Positions 10,323-21,765 are shown, counted from the stretch's first letter. The stretch is DNA of 64,000 nucleotides from Amphiura filiformis (GCF_039555335.1 NC_092635.1:52953755-53017754); one strand, 5' to 3'. Translations and numbers: made by a program. Notes: a model not told the origin generated them from the sequence alone.

Positions 10323-10977
10323 CAGCATCCCATTGAAACACACGTGAAAACACGCCTTTTCTTTGCGCGATTTTAGACCTTTTCGGCAACAAATTGAATA
10401 TAAAAATGCTACCAATCGATTGCAAATCGATGAAAATTTAATATATGTTTCAATGTACGGGTAGTCTTGTGATTAATTTTCGAGATATGGGCGTTTAAAC
10501 ATCACCATGACCATTTTTCAATCCGCGGGCCTACTTTATTCAAAAATTGTGTTTAGCAACTTTTTGGGCGATAAATAAAATAAATGTTGACATTTATGTA
10601 GCGCCTTTCACGTGTATCAAAGCGCTTTACATTTATTCCGCCGTCGTTAGAATATGTCAGCTGCCATACAATGCCCGAGGCATGCTCATACCTTTGGGCG
10701 GCGTTCAATGGACAATATCCCCAACAGCTCCCCATTTCACCCCTGGGTAGAGAGAGGCAAGTGAGGTAAAGTGCCTTGCCCAAGTGCACAACACGATGGC
10801 ACCGCCGGGGCTCGAACTCGCAACCTCCGATTGCGAGGTAGAGCCCGTACCGCTGCGCCACCGTGTCCAAGTTCATGTATATGTCTCAATCTTTTATTTA
10901 AGCTATAACATGCTTCTCTTTTTGATTACAAATCCACAGAGAGGCCCAAACTACCTCAAAAATGATTCTGTTTTAAT
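10323..10977. repeat. Dispersed duplicate, copy 2, interrupted by a SINE
   Basis: It matches 7103-7506 on both sides of an insertion at about 10572-10868. The junctions fall within the sequence that in copy 1 reads TTTTGGGCGAACCAAGTTCA. About 50 bases present in copy 1 (near 7297-7350) are absent here. Confidence 0.85.
10572..10868 (-). mobile_element. tRNA-derived SINE
   Basis: Read on the minus strand, it starts with a tRNA-like head: an A-box-like GGTGGCGCAGCGGTACGGG, then a B-box-like GAGTTCGAGCCCCGG. The body contains CACTTGGGCAAGGCACTTTA. The tail reads AAGCGCTTTGA, a spacer, then GTGAAAGGCGCTACATAAAT, and ends in an A/T-rich run at 10572-10590. Comparison with the uninterrupted copy at 7103-7506 shows it is an insertion. 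The head is not an intact tRNA gene. Confidence 0.88.
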
Positions 10978-11004
10978 CCGCCAAAAGGGTATCAAATGCT
11001 GAAA

Positions 11005-11205
11005 AAGGTCTGAAATACCGAAAAGTTAAATGACAAGGTTTTAAATCTCATAAAAGGTTCAGGTTTCAAATTTCATAAAAGGTTCATTTCTCACACAGGT
11101 TTCAAATCTCCACAAAGGTTTCAAATCCTCATTAATGTTTCAAAATTCTTTAAAGGTTTCAAATATTCGTTAAGGTGTCGAACCCTCATATGGGTTTTAA
11201 ATAAA
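11005..11205. repeat. Degenerate minisatellite (AAAGGTTTCAAATCTCAT-type)
   Basis: Roughly eight imperfect units of about 20-27 bases contain GGTTTCAAAT or variants, followed by CTCATAAAA. No coding potential. The flanking 10978-11004 and 11206-11515 show nothing recognisable. Confidence 0.75.
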
Positions 11206-11517
11206 TTGAATATTTGTTTGTGTGTATATTGTATACCTCGACTGTTTACATTAGACGCAGTTTTAATCTATACGACAGAGTGGCAAGTATAAGTTCATAG
11301 CAGCCATATAAAAATATAATTTGGGCGGAAAAAGTTCGGACAATAGACACTGATAGCTATATTTTTTGTATATATCCGCACTCGTGTTCAAATTAAAAAA
11401 CAAATCCCCGAAGAACTACTTTTCTCGAATACGTTACTGTCTAGAGCACAGTCGCATTCCGGTGAGGTTTTATTAAGCAGCGTAGGCCCAGACCCAGGAA
11501 GTTTCTAGGAGCCTAAT

Positions 11518-12056
11518 GCTATATTTTGACCAACTTCGAGTTTGAAACTCGACGTTGGCCAAAATGTGGTAGCTTCCGAGTTTGAAAATCGACAACTTCG
11601 AGTTTGCAAAGTTGATCAAAATGTGTTGACCAAAATGTCACTTATACTTCGAGTTTAAAACCGGACACTCGAAAGTTGGCTAAAATGTGGCAACTTCGAG
11701 TTTCAAACTCAAATGTTGACCAACATGTGACAACTTTAGGCAAGAAATATCGTCACGATTAATAAACCCTTGGCAACGTCTGCGTGTCGCGTAAATAAAC
11801 AAGCGTTTACAATGTGAACCTTGGTAGTGCGTTGCGTACTCGCGCGTTTTACATTGCAACTCAAATGCGGAGCTATGGTAGCAAAAGACAAACACAACAC
11901 AGCGGAAAGAAAAGCAAAAACACAAGTTGCATGAACAGGTTTGCTGACATTATATCGGCTGTTATCAGGACCTTCAGGTAAGTGACTGGCACAAATATTT
12001 ATGAAAATGATGCAAACATTAATATTCATGTTCAAAAGAAAACTTCTTGCGATGTT
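11518..12056. repeat. Third copy of the CGAAGTTG block plus 300-bp module (inverted orientation)
   Basis: 11520-11745 holds CGAAGTT/CAACTTCG units. 11740-12055 is the same module as the right arm of the 5565-6655 inverted repeat (AAATATCGTCACGATTAATA, AACACAACACAGCGGAAAGA, TATCGGCTGTTATCAGGACC). The pairing of tandem block and module in all three places suggests they form one mobile unit. Confidence 0.82.
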
Positions 12057-12077
12057 CTTTTCAATCCTTAGTTTTTA

Positions 12078-12121
12078 CTGAGACCATAATACCTAAAGGT
12101 ATTTCGGTATTATGGTCTCAG
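12078..12121. repeat. Perfect 16-bp hairpin
   Basis: CTGAGACCATAATACC at 12078-12093 is followed, after a 12-base loop, by its exact complement at 12106-12121. It is probably a MITE remnant. A structured RNA role cannot be excluded, but nothing supports one. Confidence 0.75.
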
Positions 12122-12671
12122 GTTTTTAGTTGAAGGAAAAGTATAATGCAATTTTTTTTCAAAAAGGAAAACATGCGCAGCTAGGCTTTCCCCCAGATCC
12201 GAGGGAAATATCAAAGGGACCACTTTTCTCATGTAAAACTGTTCGTTAGAAAAAGTGAATATTTCTTACATGTAAACGAATTCATTTGGGAAAAAGTAAA
12301 TTATGCACTCCGTGTCAGTGACTAATAAAAATGAGTACCTTTGTTTGTAAATTTTCAACCCATCAAAATGGAAAATCAAAGTGTTTACTATCGTTTCCAT
12401 GGAGTATCCTCACTACCACACGAAATGATGCAAATCAAAATAATCAAATGTAATTACATGGAATTCATAACCACTAGTCATGTACTCAAGAATGATCATT
12501 AACACTGCCTGTCATATTGAAAACTCTTTGTTACAGCTACCAAAATGAAATTAATTAATTTGAATTATATACTGAATCTAAAATGTACAGCTCTTAGTTA
12601 ATATGTTCTCACTTGATCAACCACATGCTCGCATACAAGTTTAAAACCGGTTGTAGTTTTCTTCGATCATC
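12122..12671. other. 5' flank of the GPCR gene
   Basis: AT-rich, with no repeat or exon recognised. No clear TATA box or initiator can be assigned. The GPCR start codon follows at 12672 in the context CATCATGG. Confidence 0.4.
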
Positions 12672-13685
12672 ATGGTGTATTCAAATTTGACGACAAATAT
12701 TTTACATTCCAATGTTACACCTGTGCTACATTCCGATGCCACGCCTGCACTACTTATCTTCAAAGCAACCGCCATAGGTGTCATTCTCATTGTCAGCATT
12801 TTTGCAAATTCCTTAACTCTCATTGTTCTTCGTCAAATACATGACATAAATCCAGTCACTCGAGTGTTCATGACATCAATGACCGTCTCTGATCTAGGAT
12901 CTGGATTTGGTTATATGCTGCCTATTTTTGCTGCAACGATCGTCAACAGATGGCCATTTGGTGATGCATGTTGTGCGATTTTTGGATTTTTCAACATTGT
13001 ATTTTCTTTCACTTCTTTTATGTCACTTTTGAGCGTGAATTTTGAACGATTTTTGGCGGTAACCAGACCATTTCAATATCCAAATTTGATGACGGTACCA
13101 CGAGCTCGTCTTATTTCATTTGGACTCTGGTGTTGCGCGTTTACAATGGCCGGACTGAATTGTTTTTTACCAGGACGATATATCTACTATTCAACAGCCA
13201 TGCATGCGTGTACTACAGGACCCCAAGACCCATCAGTTCGAGATGTCAAAGGCACTGTTTTCATTTTACTGTTTGTTATAGTGCCGTTTGGGTTAACTTT
13301 AGCGTTTTTTCTTCGATTGTTCTTACTGGCAAGATTTCACGCAACCAAAATTGCCGCTCAAGAGAAAGCTACGGGCAGGAGATCAGACAGAAAAGCATTC
13401 ACGACTTTCTTCATAATGTCTGTGTGCCTCGCAATAGGATGGTGTCCAATAGTTACTGTGTTTGTTTATGAAAATGCGTCCAGAAAAGAGATTTCGTCAT
13501 GGCTCATGTGTTTTGCGCAATTAATGGCATTTTCTAACCTAATCACAAACGTGGCGGTTTACTATCTTCGGAATACTGCTTTTAAACAAACTGCAAAAAA
13601 AGTACTAATATCTCGTATTCCATGTTTAACAAGTGTGGGGGATACATTTGAAACACCAGTAATACCATTGTCTAGTTCAACGTAA
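12672..13685 (+). CDS. Class A (rhodopsin-family) GPCR, single exon, orphan
   Basis: The frame is intact from ATG to TAA, 337 residues, with seven hydrophobic segments. Landmarks: N-glycosylation sites N5 and N14 in the extracellular N-terminus; N46 in TM1; D74 in SMTVSDLGSG of TM2; the WPFG turn (94-97) and C101, expected to pair with C180 in loop 2; E125-R126-F127 in place of DRY; W153 in TM4; P205 in TM5; GWCP with W257 and P259 in TM6; and N293-V-A-V-Y297 in place of NPxxY. The residue three helical turns below C101 is N108, not the Asp that aminergic receptors use, so a monoamine ligand is unlikely. Echinoderm genomes carry large expansions of intronless class A receptors, and this fits that pattern. 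It is a plasma-membrane receptor with unknown ligand and G-protein partner. A decayed tandem copy follows. Confidence 0.93.
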   Translation: MVYSNLTTNILHSNVTPVLHSDATPALLIFKATAIGVILIVSIFANSLTLIVLRQIHDINPVTRVFMTSMTVSDLGSGFGYMLPIFAATIVNRWPFGDACCAIFGFFNIVFSFTSFMSLLSVNFERFLAVTRPFQYPNLMTVPRARLISFGLWCCAFTMAGLNCFLPGRYIYYSTAMHACTTGPQDPSVRDVKGTVFILLFVIVPFGLTLAFFLRLFLLARFHATKIAAQEKATGRRSDRKAFTTFFIMSVCLAIGWCPIVTVFVYENASRKEISSWLMCFAQLMAFSNLITNVAVYYLRNTAFKQTAKKVLISRIPCLTSVGDTFETPVIPLSSST

Positions 13686-13802
13686 GCATCATACTTTGAC
13701 AATTTTCTACGGGAAAATGAGATCTTGTACATAATACACTGTAATGTAGTTACACAATCATAATTTTGGCCCGCGCTTTTGCCGCCGCGCGGGCCGAACT
13801 GA

Positions 13803-14116
13803 ACCGTTTTTAGGACGATCTTCAAAAGCCATGCATGCATGTACGACAGTCCCCCAAAATCTATCAGTTCGAGATGTCAAAGGCACTGTTTTCATTTTAC
13901 TGTTTGTTATTAGCCGTTGGATTAACTTTAGAGCGTTTTTTCTTCGACGTTGATTGTTTTTGCTGGCAAGATTCCACGCAACCAAAATTGCCGCTCAAGA
14001 GAAAGCTACCGCGACCGGCAGGAAATCGGACAGAAAAGCATTCACGACTTTCTTCATAATGTCTTGCAATAGGATGGTGCCTATAGTTACTGTGTTTGTT
14101 TAAGAACATGCGCAGG
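13803..14116 (+). pseudogene. Decayed tandem fragment of the GPCR (TM4/5 loop to TM6)
   Basis: Sequence from GGACGATCTTCAAAAGCCAT to CTATAGTTACTGTGTTTGTT matches 13165-13470 of the GPCR at high identity, for example CAGTTCGAGATGTCAAAGGC and CAACCAAAATTGCCGCTCAA in both. Small insertions and deletions (near 13909-13912, 13932, 13950, 14008 and 14060) break the frame, and TM1-TM4 and TM7 are absent. It is a local duplicate that has lost coding capacity. The short frames here are leftovers. Confidence 0.88.
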
Positions 14117-15639
14117 TGCCAATGGTTGGCAATATTATTTAACAATCTGCAAAGCATAGGTGACCATCAAACTTTGTGAACATGGCTAAAATAAGAATTT
14201 TTAGCCGTTATAAATATTTTAGCATAGGCCCAAATTGACTTTAACAAAATTGTATATTTTATGTTTTCATATTCATTATTTGTTAGCAGTTGGAAAAGTT
14301 TTCGTGATAAAACCTCAAAATGGTGGTGATGCATTAGCAAAAGGCATTTTTGCAGTTGATGAGGAAGAAGTACTAAAACCATAGACGAATCCAATTTCAC
14401 GCATTCCTGCTCCTCAGTGGCAGCTATTAGGCTACTTAGTCGCGACGGGTACCCAACTATCCCACCTAATATGTGAGATGATGCGGCCTTGAAGGGTATT
14501 ATAAACTGCATTCTATCACCCGTGTTACACGTAGACAAAAGAATGATGACAGTTTACAACACAAAAGAACCTAACATCGAATTTTAAGCGGGTTTAATCC
14601 ACCCAATTGGGTACTCACAACACCTGTTTGGTGCATGCGGGTATATACCCAAATATGGCCGACCAAATCCTGACCATGACTTGGCTCGTTGGATTCGTCT
14701 ATACTCGATAAAAGAGGGAGAAATAATGAGAGGAAAGAGGGAGAAGAGGGGTGTGAGCTAAAGCAGTAAAGGGGGAAAGAAGGAGAGGCTAGGGGACAAC
14801 GAAGAAGAAGTTGATAAAATTGTTTGCAATAAAACTCGGAGGGTGTTGATGCATTTGCAAATTGTATACATTTACGAACCGCGAAAGACGGGTGACCGCT
14901 AGTAAAAACTAAATTTGGACCTCAATTCAGGCAAGAACCTGAAAATTCTCATGTAGTTTTGATGTTGGTATTAAAAACTAATATTATTGCACGGTGAGAG
15001 TGAATTTTGCACGATCATGTACTCCATGACTGTACTCTTTGTCATCATTGCACGCTGGAGTATAGAGGCCCCTCCAGGAGAATCCTCTCGAAGTCCTGTT
15101 AAAATCAGGGCGGAAAAAATGAAAAATGAGTCAATTCAGGTTGTTGTAGGCCTATTATAGTATAAACATCTTTTTTGGGGTATTGTTTCCCCGACATGCC
15201 GACAGGACCAAACTTTCAACCCACGGTATCACCGGGTATCAGACCGGTTTATATACGCGCCTGATTCTTTGTAAAGCCGGTCCTTCGTTTGATCATGTTG
15301 ATAGCCGAATTTCAGGCCAAATTTATCTAAAGAAATTACACCTGTAAATTGTTTATGATAATACTTAGAATTTCTTTTTAATATTCATTTCACAATAAAG
15401 AATTAATAAGACGTGGCAGAAACCACGTTGTCGGGTTTTTTTCAGTGACAGTGTAAGCTACTCATTTATCCTATACTAAGAATTCTGCTGTACATAGAAT
15501 TTCATTTCGTGACTCATATCTGGCGATAACGAATTGAATGAGACGATTTTGAAACAAAAATGGGACAAATTCTCGCGTGATATTCTACAAAGATAACTTT
15601 TCATTGGCGCTTTTCCGAATATTTTGAAATGTCTCTCTT
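14117..15639. other. Intergenic sequence, no gene recognised
   Basis: A purine-rich patch (GAGGGAGAAATAATGAGAGG, about 14715-14800) and AT-rich single-copy-looking sequence. The 123-codon minus frame at 14167-14538 has no recognisable domain and no supporting splice or start context. Confidence 0.4.
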
Positions 15640-15999
15640 TTAAGGGGGTACTACACCCCTGACCAATTTTGTGCCTATTTATGCATTTTTCTCAAAAATT
15701 ATAGCACATTGGTGACAAGTAAGATATGTATATATTATAGGGGCAAGGACTACAACTTCTGTACTGAAAATTCAGCAACTCCAAGTAAGTAGTTATTGAT
15801 TTATTGATTAAATATTGGTTTCCCTCATTTTTGACTGTAACTCCACAACTGTTGTCTGTGCTGAAATAAAATTTCCAGTGCAGTAGTTATAGTCTTTGCC
15901 CCTATAATATACATATCTTACTTGTTCCCAATACGCTATGATTTTTGAGAAAATGCAAAAATAGGCACAAAATTGGGCAGGGGTGCAGTACCCCCTTAA
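15640..15999. mobile_element. TTAA-flanked MITE, 360 bp
   Basis: The ends are TTAAGGGGGTACTACACCCC and its near-perfect complement GGGGTGCAGTACCCCCTTAA. The inverted homology extends inward (TGTGCCTATTT / AAATAGGCACA, and the GGGGCAAGGACTA / TAGTCTTTGCCCC region) for about 140 bases per arm. The boundaries are TTAA at both ends and there is no coding frame. Confidence 0.88.
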
Positions 16000-16572
16000 G
16001 GGAGCTATGCGGGCAGAATGGGTATACCAAAAAGTATCCGCTTTGCTTTGAAGCTAGTTTGTTAGAAGCTAATTCGCTCCAACATGTTTAAAGATTTAAA
16101 ATGCATTTTATAAATAAATCTTATAAAAGAAATAGGCCTAAAGGTTGAGGGAAATTTTGTAATAGGGTATAGGGAGTAGGGAGGTCTTTTTGCGGCGTTT
16201 AATTTAAAATAACAACGACCTCTTTTCTTCATTCCCATGATGAATACTGAAAACGAATGATAATGAGACTACGAATAGGTATATTTAATAAAGAAGTTAA
16301 AAGAACACGAATTAAGTTCCATAAATTAATTTAAATTTTATTTCAACCTACATAGCATTATGTACAAAATTTCAATAATATTTTGCATGTTGGTTTCAAA
16401 AATACAGAGAACACTAGCTATAGTCAGTATAGTATTTACATGGAACGGTTCAAAATGGACGGCTTGTAATACATAACAATATAATCGCTGAATTAGATTA
16501 TTAATATTTTATTTTATTGCCTAAAATACGTTATTGCATGTCCAGGAGAACACTTCCAGTAGTAACATTTTC
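16000..16572. other. Intergenic sequence, no gene recognised
   Basis: AT-rich spacer between two TTAA-bounded elements. Nothing assignable is seen. Confidence 0.4.
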
Positions 16573-18004
16573 TTAAGGTGGCTGTGTACTCTCAGACATG
16601 CGTGTAGTAAAAGTGCAATAACTTTGTAATTATTCGCGCAAAACATATAAAAGTATACATTTTTATGAAGGCAAGACATCAATAAATCTTAATATAAATA
16701 CAGATTTGGGGTAAAAACAACAATTTTGAAGAAAATCACAAAAAGTGAGTTTTTGGCAATATTTGTTAGGTACATCATAACAAAAAACACTCTTTCCAAA
16801 ATATTTTATTTTGTTTTTAGCTCAATCTTGAGGCTCCATTCCAAAAACGGTTTTTTATTTTTTGATATTGGCCTTATTTTTTGAGATATTGACCATATAA
16901 GGCATCAAAATGAACTTTTTAAAATTCAAAAACGCCTATTTGCACAAAATGATGCCCAAAATCGGAAATAGACCAAAATATAAAAAAGTGAGAAAACCGT
17001 TTCTTGAGTCGATCATGCTTTTTACGATGATCATATTTGCTTACCTATAGATGCTGTATTTATTGAGTTATCGTGTACCTAAATCGTCATTTTACCGAGA
17101 AAATGAACATTGAAATAATGGCCGTTGAAGTTTAAAGTGGTCACATTTTGCACTTTCCTCGAATCTCACAGGAGAATGCGACAGTTTTCGTTTTTGTAAC
17201 TTATATTACGTAAACATCGGGTAAATCCACAGCCCCTTGAGAAGTTTGAGCGAAATCCATTCATAACTTGATATTTAAATCGGGGGAAAGAACTTGAAAA
17301 ACCCCACATTTTATCAGCTAAAACGGAGCCATTTGACCACTAGGTTTTTGTGAAATCAGTGCTTCCGTGGTGTTTCCATAAGATGCGCCGCGCATTCAGA
17401 TAAGCGTCGCGTTTGCGTCGCGTATTTGTGCGTTAACAAATTGCGCGATACGCAACGCGATGAGTTGTTGCGCGCGTGTACCTTGCTGGTACCCCAGACA
17501 AACGAGAACCTAGACCAATAACTTTGACTCGCGTAGTGAAGCCGACATTGTTTAGCAACGAATTTGACAAGGACGCATACCCGGACGCAAACAAGCAGAC
17601 ATGTTCGCGTCTACGGAACATGTTGCATTTGACGCGGGCGATAACAGCGCAGTAACCACGCAAACGATCGCGTCAGAATGTACGCGATATATCTCCGCGC
17701 CTAGTAACCCCGTCAATCCGTCAATATCACCTTGGATACGGGGCTTCACCTCCCGCTGTGGTAAGGGATGGGGAGTCATAGGTCTAGGTGGTATGTCTAT
17801 GGCTGGTACAACAAAGATTTTCTTTCCTTTTCAATTTCAAACACGAGTGGAATAGTGAAATAAAATCCTTAAAATATTGCAGTTGGAGTTTACAAATCTG
17901 GATTTTCATTCCTTGTATTTATAAAAAACATAACAAGGTACAAACATATCATAAAAACTCAATTTTGAGAAAGAAACAATGGCTAGAGTACACAGCCGCG
18001 TTAA
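16573..18004. mobile_element. TTAA-flanked element, 1.43 kb, non-autonomous
   Basis: The left end is TTAAGGTGGCTGTGTACTCT and the right end is AGAGTACACAGCCGCGTTAA. The terminal inverted repeat is about 16 bases with about two mismatches, inside TTAA at both sides. The interior is AT-rich except for a patch at about 17380-17720 with many CGC/GCG words. No transposase-like frame is visible; the longest frames are under 90 codons. The termini fit a piggyBac-type element that has lost or never carried its gene. Confidence 0.8.
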
Positions 18005-19424
18005 TTCGACAAACAACGAAAAGAAAACACTAGCTTAATAATAGCAGGCATGAGACTGCACTTTCCTAAAAAAACCTGAAAATGCGCATGAAATTGGGCA
18101 AAAAGTACCAAAAACATACTGAAATTTTGACGTAAAAAACCCCTAAATTCAGTTTTAAAATTTGAAACCTTTCTCCACGTTAAGTCCGTATCATATACCA
18201 AGGAGTTGCAAAGAGCGTACGTTAGCGGGTTTGTTTTCAACGGTGTACGCCATTGAAAAAACGCTATGCTCCTTGCGACTGCTTACTATGATAATTCTGG
18301 ACTTGATGCATTATTTGTATGTTTATCATTTACCTGTAATGGGCTTTGTTGGGTTGGATATCAGCCTAATTTTTTGAATAACTTACCCAAAAAGGTGAAT
18401 TTTTGATTTAAAAAAGGCTTTCATCGGAAAGTTGTTTTTTTTCTTTCCTATTGGGCAAGGATGATATCCAAATAATTAAAAAACAAGTCACTATAATAAT
18501 CTCAAGATTAAGAACATAACACAAATATCAAATTTTGGACTACTTGTTTTATAGTTTATTTACCCCCCCCCCCCAAATTTATTTTAGATTCCTTGTCTCT
18601 TAATCTTTTCATTAAAAAAATGTATACTTTTGTCTGTTGTGCATGAATACTTACACGAGGTTATAGCACTATAGTATTACGCAATGGGACTTGACATCCA
18701 TCTTAAGAGTCACTACCATGCCATACCATGGGGCAATTTTTTTATTTTTCACAGAAAAAAAATAGATATGCTAAAAATAATGATTCAAACTTTTAAATCT
18801 TGCTTGCCTGGATGACAATCAATGGTGTACTTAGAATTTCAAACTTCCAAACTGAAAGTAGTCACACTTTTCTTACCATAAATTGAAAGTGGACACGGTT
18901 GTTTGATAATTGTCCATCCCACACATTTCTATTTAATTCCATTATTGGTGTTGATTCAATAATATGGTCTTGTGATTTTTCAAAATACTGTTAATTGGTC
19001 TAGCCGATAACACTTTGCAGGTAAAACGAAATTGTGATCCAAATAATTAAAAATATTTCATGGGTAAGCCTACTAAGAAAACTGACGTCACAAATGGAGA
19101 CAGTGTGTTTTTCACTTAAAATTAGAACCATTAATTCTGTACATTCATAATACCAATTTCATTGCACCACATGTGTGAAAATGGGAAAAAGTTGATAACT
19201 TGTTTTTTGTTAACTTATGGTACACTATTATTGAAGGCAAAATAATAGCTTTTCCAATTAAATGAGTCCTGTACTGGTACATTTTGCATTCACTTCAAAC
19301 CAACAGACTTAAAGTATAATCTTGCATTTCTGAAATCATATGTATTGCATACAACATCATCTGGATGCATTTAGGATTTAAAATTACAAAAAAAAATCTG
19401 TCTTATTTTTTGCTCAGTAACAGT
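18005..19424. other. Intergenic sequence, no gene recognised
   Basis: AT-rich, with a C homopolymer near 18563-18574. No repeat family, exon or RNA gene was recognised. Confidence 0.4.
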
Positions 19425-19780
19425 CCAGCAAACACAAGAATGTTTTTAAGACATTTTAAACATGTTATATATTAGGTATTGGTTTAGATAAAAGCGTTTT
19501 AATAGCATTTAATGTCGGGCTATTATAAAGGTCATAGAAACGTTTTAAAACATTTTGTATGAAAACACACGACAACAATATTTTAAAAATATTTTCAAGA
19601 TATTATTGTAAAATATTTTTTGCAAACCTTTTTTGCCAAAAATATTATAACACTTGAATATTTGCAGTAGGTTATCAACAAATGTTATGAAAAACTTTAT
19701 CTAACCCGACATTCAAACATTTTCTGGCAACCTTTTCTAACCTTTTGCAAATGATGTCCATAACGTTTTGTGTTTGCTGG
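19425..19780. mobile_element. CAGCAAACAC-type foldback element, copy 2
   Basis: The left end is CCAGCAAACACAAGAATG and the right end CGTTTTGTGTTTGCTGG. The inner blocks are the same as at 3672-4366 (TTAATGTCGGGCTATTATAA, TGTATGAAAACACACGACAA, TAACCCGACATTCAAACA). It is about half the length of copy 1, which supports copy 1 being composite. Confidence 0.85.
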
Positions 19781-19914
19781 CAGGTAATGTTATGCAAGTT
19801 TTGAGTGTGAAACAAATGACCAGGATTCAAGAAACAAACTACAACTACATATTAGACAAAACTTAATACCTAAAGACTTCTAATTACAGAGGACGTCTCT
19901 GCTAAAGAACATAA

Positions 19915-20040
19915 TGGGCTATTCGATTTAAATCCACACTCCCTGTGGAAGGTTTAAGGAGAGTCTTCCACAGGAGTGTGCTTTTCAAATGGAATTGGAT
20001 AGATTTATTTATTTTGAAACCTGTACTCCCTCAGCACATA
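19915..20040. mobile_element. GGGCTATTCC modular MITE, copy 1 (truncated)
   Basis: It begins TGGGCTATTCGATTTAAATC, then CACTCCCTGTGGAAGG and GTCTTCCACAGGAGTGTG. The right end is lost near 20040. This is the left-most of 12 copies in the window and one of two outside the translated span of DNAI1. Confidence 0.75.
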
Positions 20041-21523
20041 TAAAGTAAGGGCTCAGCATACTGCGGAAGCATTCTCTTGGTCGGACTGACGTCACAAAGG
20101 GGAAATAGCCTTGTAAAACCAGTGTGCGCATGTGCAGTTCCCCTTTCTTGAGCTGGTTGCTATGCGCGTGCTTGTGCAAAGGGGACGAAGGGGACAATGT
20201 TCCTGGATGTCCGATCGAGTGAATGTCTCGCCTATCATGAGGGTCAACGATAAGTAAGGAGCTGTAAGGGGTGCGTTAGTGAAATCAGAAGGAGAGTTCG
20301 CGCCATAAGCGCCGACAAGTTGAGGGCTCTGTGTATGCTCAGATGGGTGATATAGCCATCAGCTTCAGGTTCACAAAGTTGCACATGACATGTTCAGTAC
20401 AGCTGTTTTCAATTTTTTGAAGTATAATCGCAATTTGCTAGATATGCTCAGCCTTTTCCTGGGAGGGTGTGGACTGGAGTGCAATGTAGCTGTCATCATC
20501 ATAGTGGGACTTTGATACCATACATTGATCATACAACAATATGCATTGATCATGTGCATTGTTCCCCTGTCCATCAATTCCAGTAAATCTCATTGAAATA
20601 ATAAAACTTCTTTTCATCTGCAACATTCCCCACATTACTAGACCAACGTCATTAACTTTGTAACTTTGGTAAAACAGAAAATATCACAAATTTCATTTTC
20701 TCTTTGGGTGGCATCACATGCTGCAAATCTGCCATCCCATGTAAGAACATGGTATCTCAGAGGCTATTGCACAGTCTCCTCAGAATCGTGTTTTGCAATT
20801 TAATTGGAAATTCTGCATTTTTACTTGAGGACAGAACTATTAAAGCAGGATTCATTGACTGAATTATATCCGCAAATAATAGATGAAATTTTCATAATCA
20901 TGCAGGGCATAAAATGCAAAGATGTGACACAAAAGGTGCACAAGTCTTAATTTTCTGTATCATTCTATGTCATTAACAACACATTTATAACATAAATAGT
21001 TTTAATGTTTTAAAAAACACTTTCCCCTTACATGAGAGCTACTTAAAGTTTCACCCTCTAAATTGAAAGGACACCAAGCCCATCATTCATATCGATGGCA
21101 TAGCATCAGAGAAGATAACTAACACTTCCCACTATGCATTTCTTCCATTTCAATTGTCTGTACTGATTTGCTATCTAGTGCAACATGGGTTGATACTAGT
21201 GACAAAAAGTACATCAAATGAACAGAGCACATCCAGATCTTGCAAAATATGTTCATTTCTTGACTATCCAGCCATGTTTAGCCAGTCTATTCTCAACATG
21301 AAAACAAAGGGAACCTGTAAAAAGTAATAGAAGTGTCAGTGACTTGATGTAATGAGGGGATGCATCATGTTGCAAAGGATTCTGGGAAGGGTGAGACATC
21401 TTATCTGGCATTACATGCACCTGAAAGTGTGGTCTGCATTGAAACAAATGTGTGACACTTATCAGATCTACAACACAAGAACCCCATGCTGGGATGCAAC
21501 TTTTATGTCTTTACACTGAAGGA
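20041..21523. other. Region downstream of DNAI1, no gene recognised
   Basis: No exon of either neighbour and no recognisable repeat. The 3' untranslated region of DNAI1 could extend into the right part if the nearer polyadenylation signal at 21760-21765 is not used. Confidence 0.4.
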
Positions 21524-21697
21524 ATGGGCAATACACCCCCTAGGAAAACATGACCCTAATCTCCCACACATGGGGTGTAGATTTCACATGGAGTCACCCA
21601 TTCAGGTAATCCCATTTAAAATTCACACCCCCTTTGTGAAAGATTTAGATCCCGTCTTCCATAGGGGGCGTATGGATTTCAATCGGAACAGCCCGAT
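21524..21697. mobile_element. GGGCTATTCC modular MITE, copy 2
   Basis: Modules in order: ACACCCCCTAGGAAAACATG, TCCCACACATGGGGTGTAG, TGGAGTCACCCATTCAGGTA, TTCACACCCCCTTTGTGAAA, and the end GATTTCAATCGGAACAGCCC. It lies just beyond the likely end of the DNAI1 transcript. Confidence 0.82.
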
Positions 21698-21759
21698 CTA
21701 GAACCAAAAGCTTTGAGAAACACATATCTCAGTTTGGACGGAGTTCAATTTGGACGGAT

Positions 21760-21765
21760 TTTATT
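21760..21765 (-). terminator. Candidate polyadenylation signal of DNAI1
   Basis: The minus strand reads AATAAA here, about 82 bases after the stop codon at 21847-21849. It is the first such hexamer I see downstream. Use is inferred from position only. Confidence 0.5.

Noticed and set aside
10784..10868. Possible tRNA gene on the minus strand
   Set aside because: A and B boxes are present, but the fold is incomplete and it continues into a SINE body; a tRNA-derived head, not a gene.
10553..10876. 107-codon minus frame
   Set aside because: It is the SINE itself; the frame runs through the tRNA-like head.
14167..14538. 123-codon minus frame next to the GPCR fragment
   Set aside because: No recognisable domain, no signal or membrane pattern typical of the neighbour, AT-rich; likely chance.
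17433..17855. Frames in the GC patch of the 16573-18004 element as a transposase
   Set aside because: All are under 90 codons and no catalytic Asp pattern or zinc-finger cysteines could be seen.
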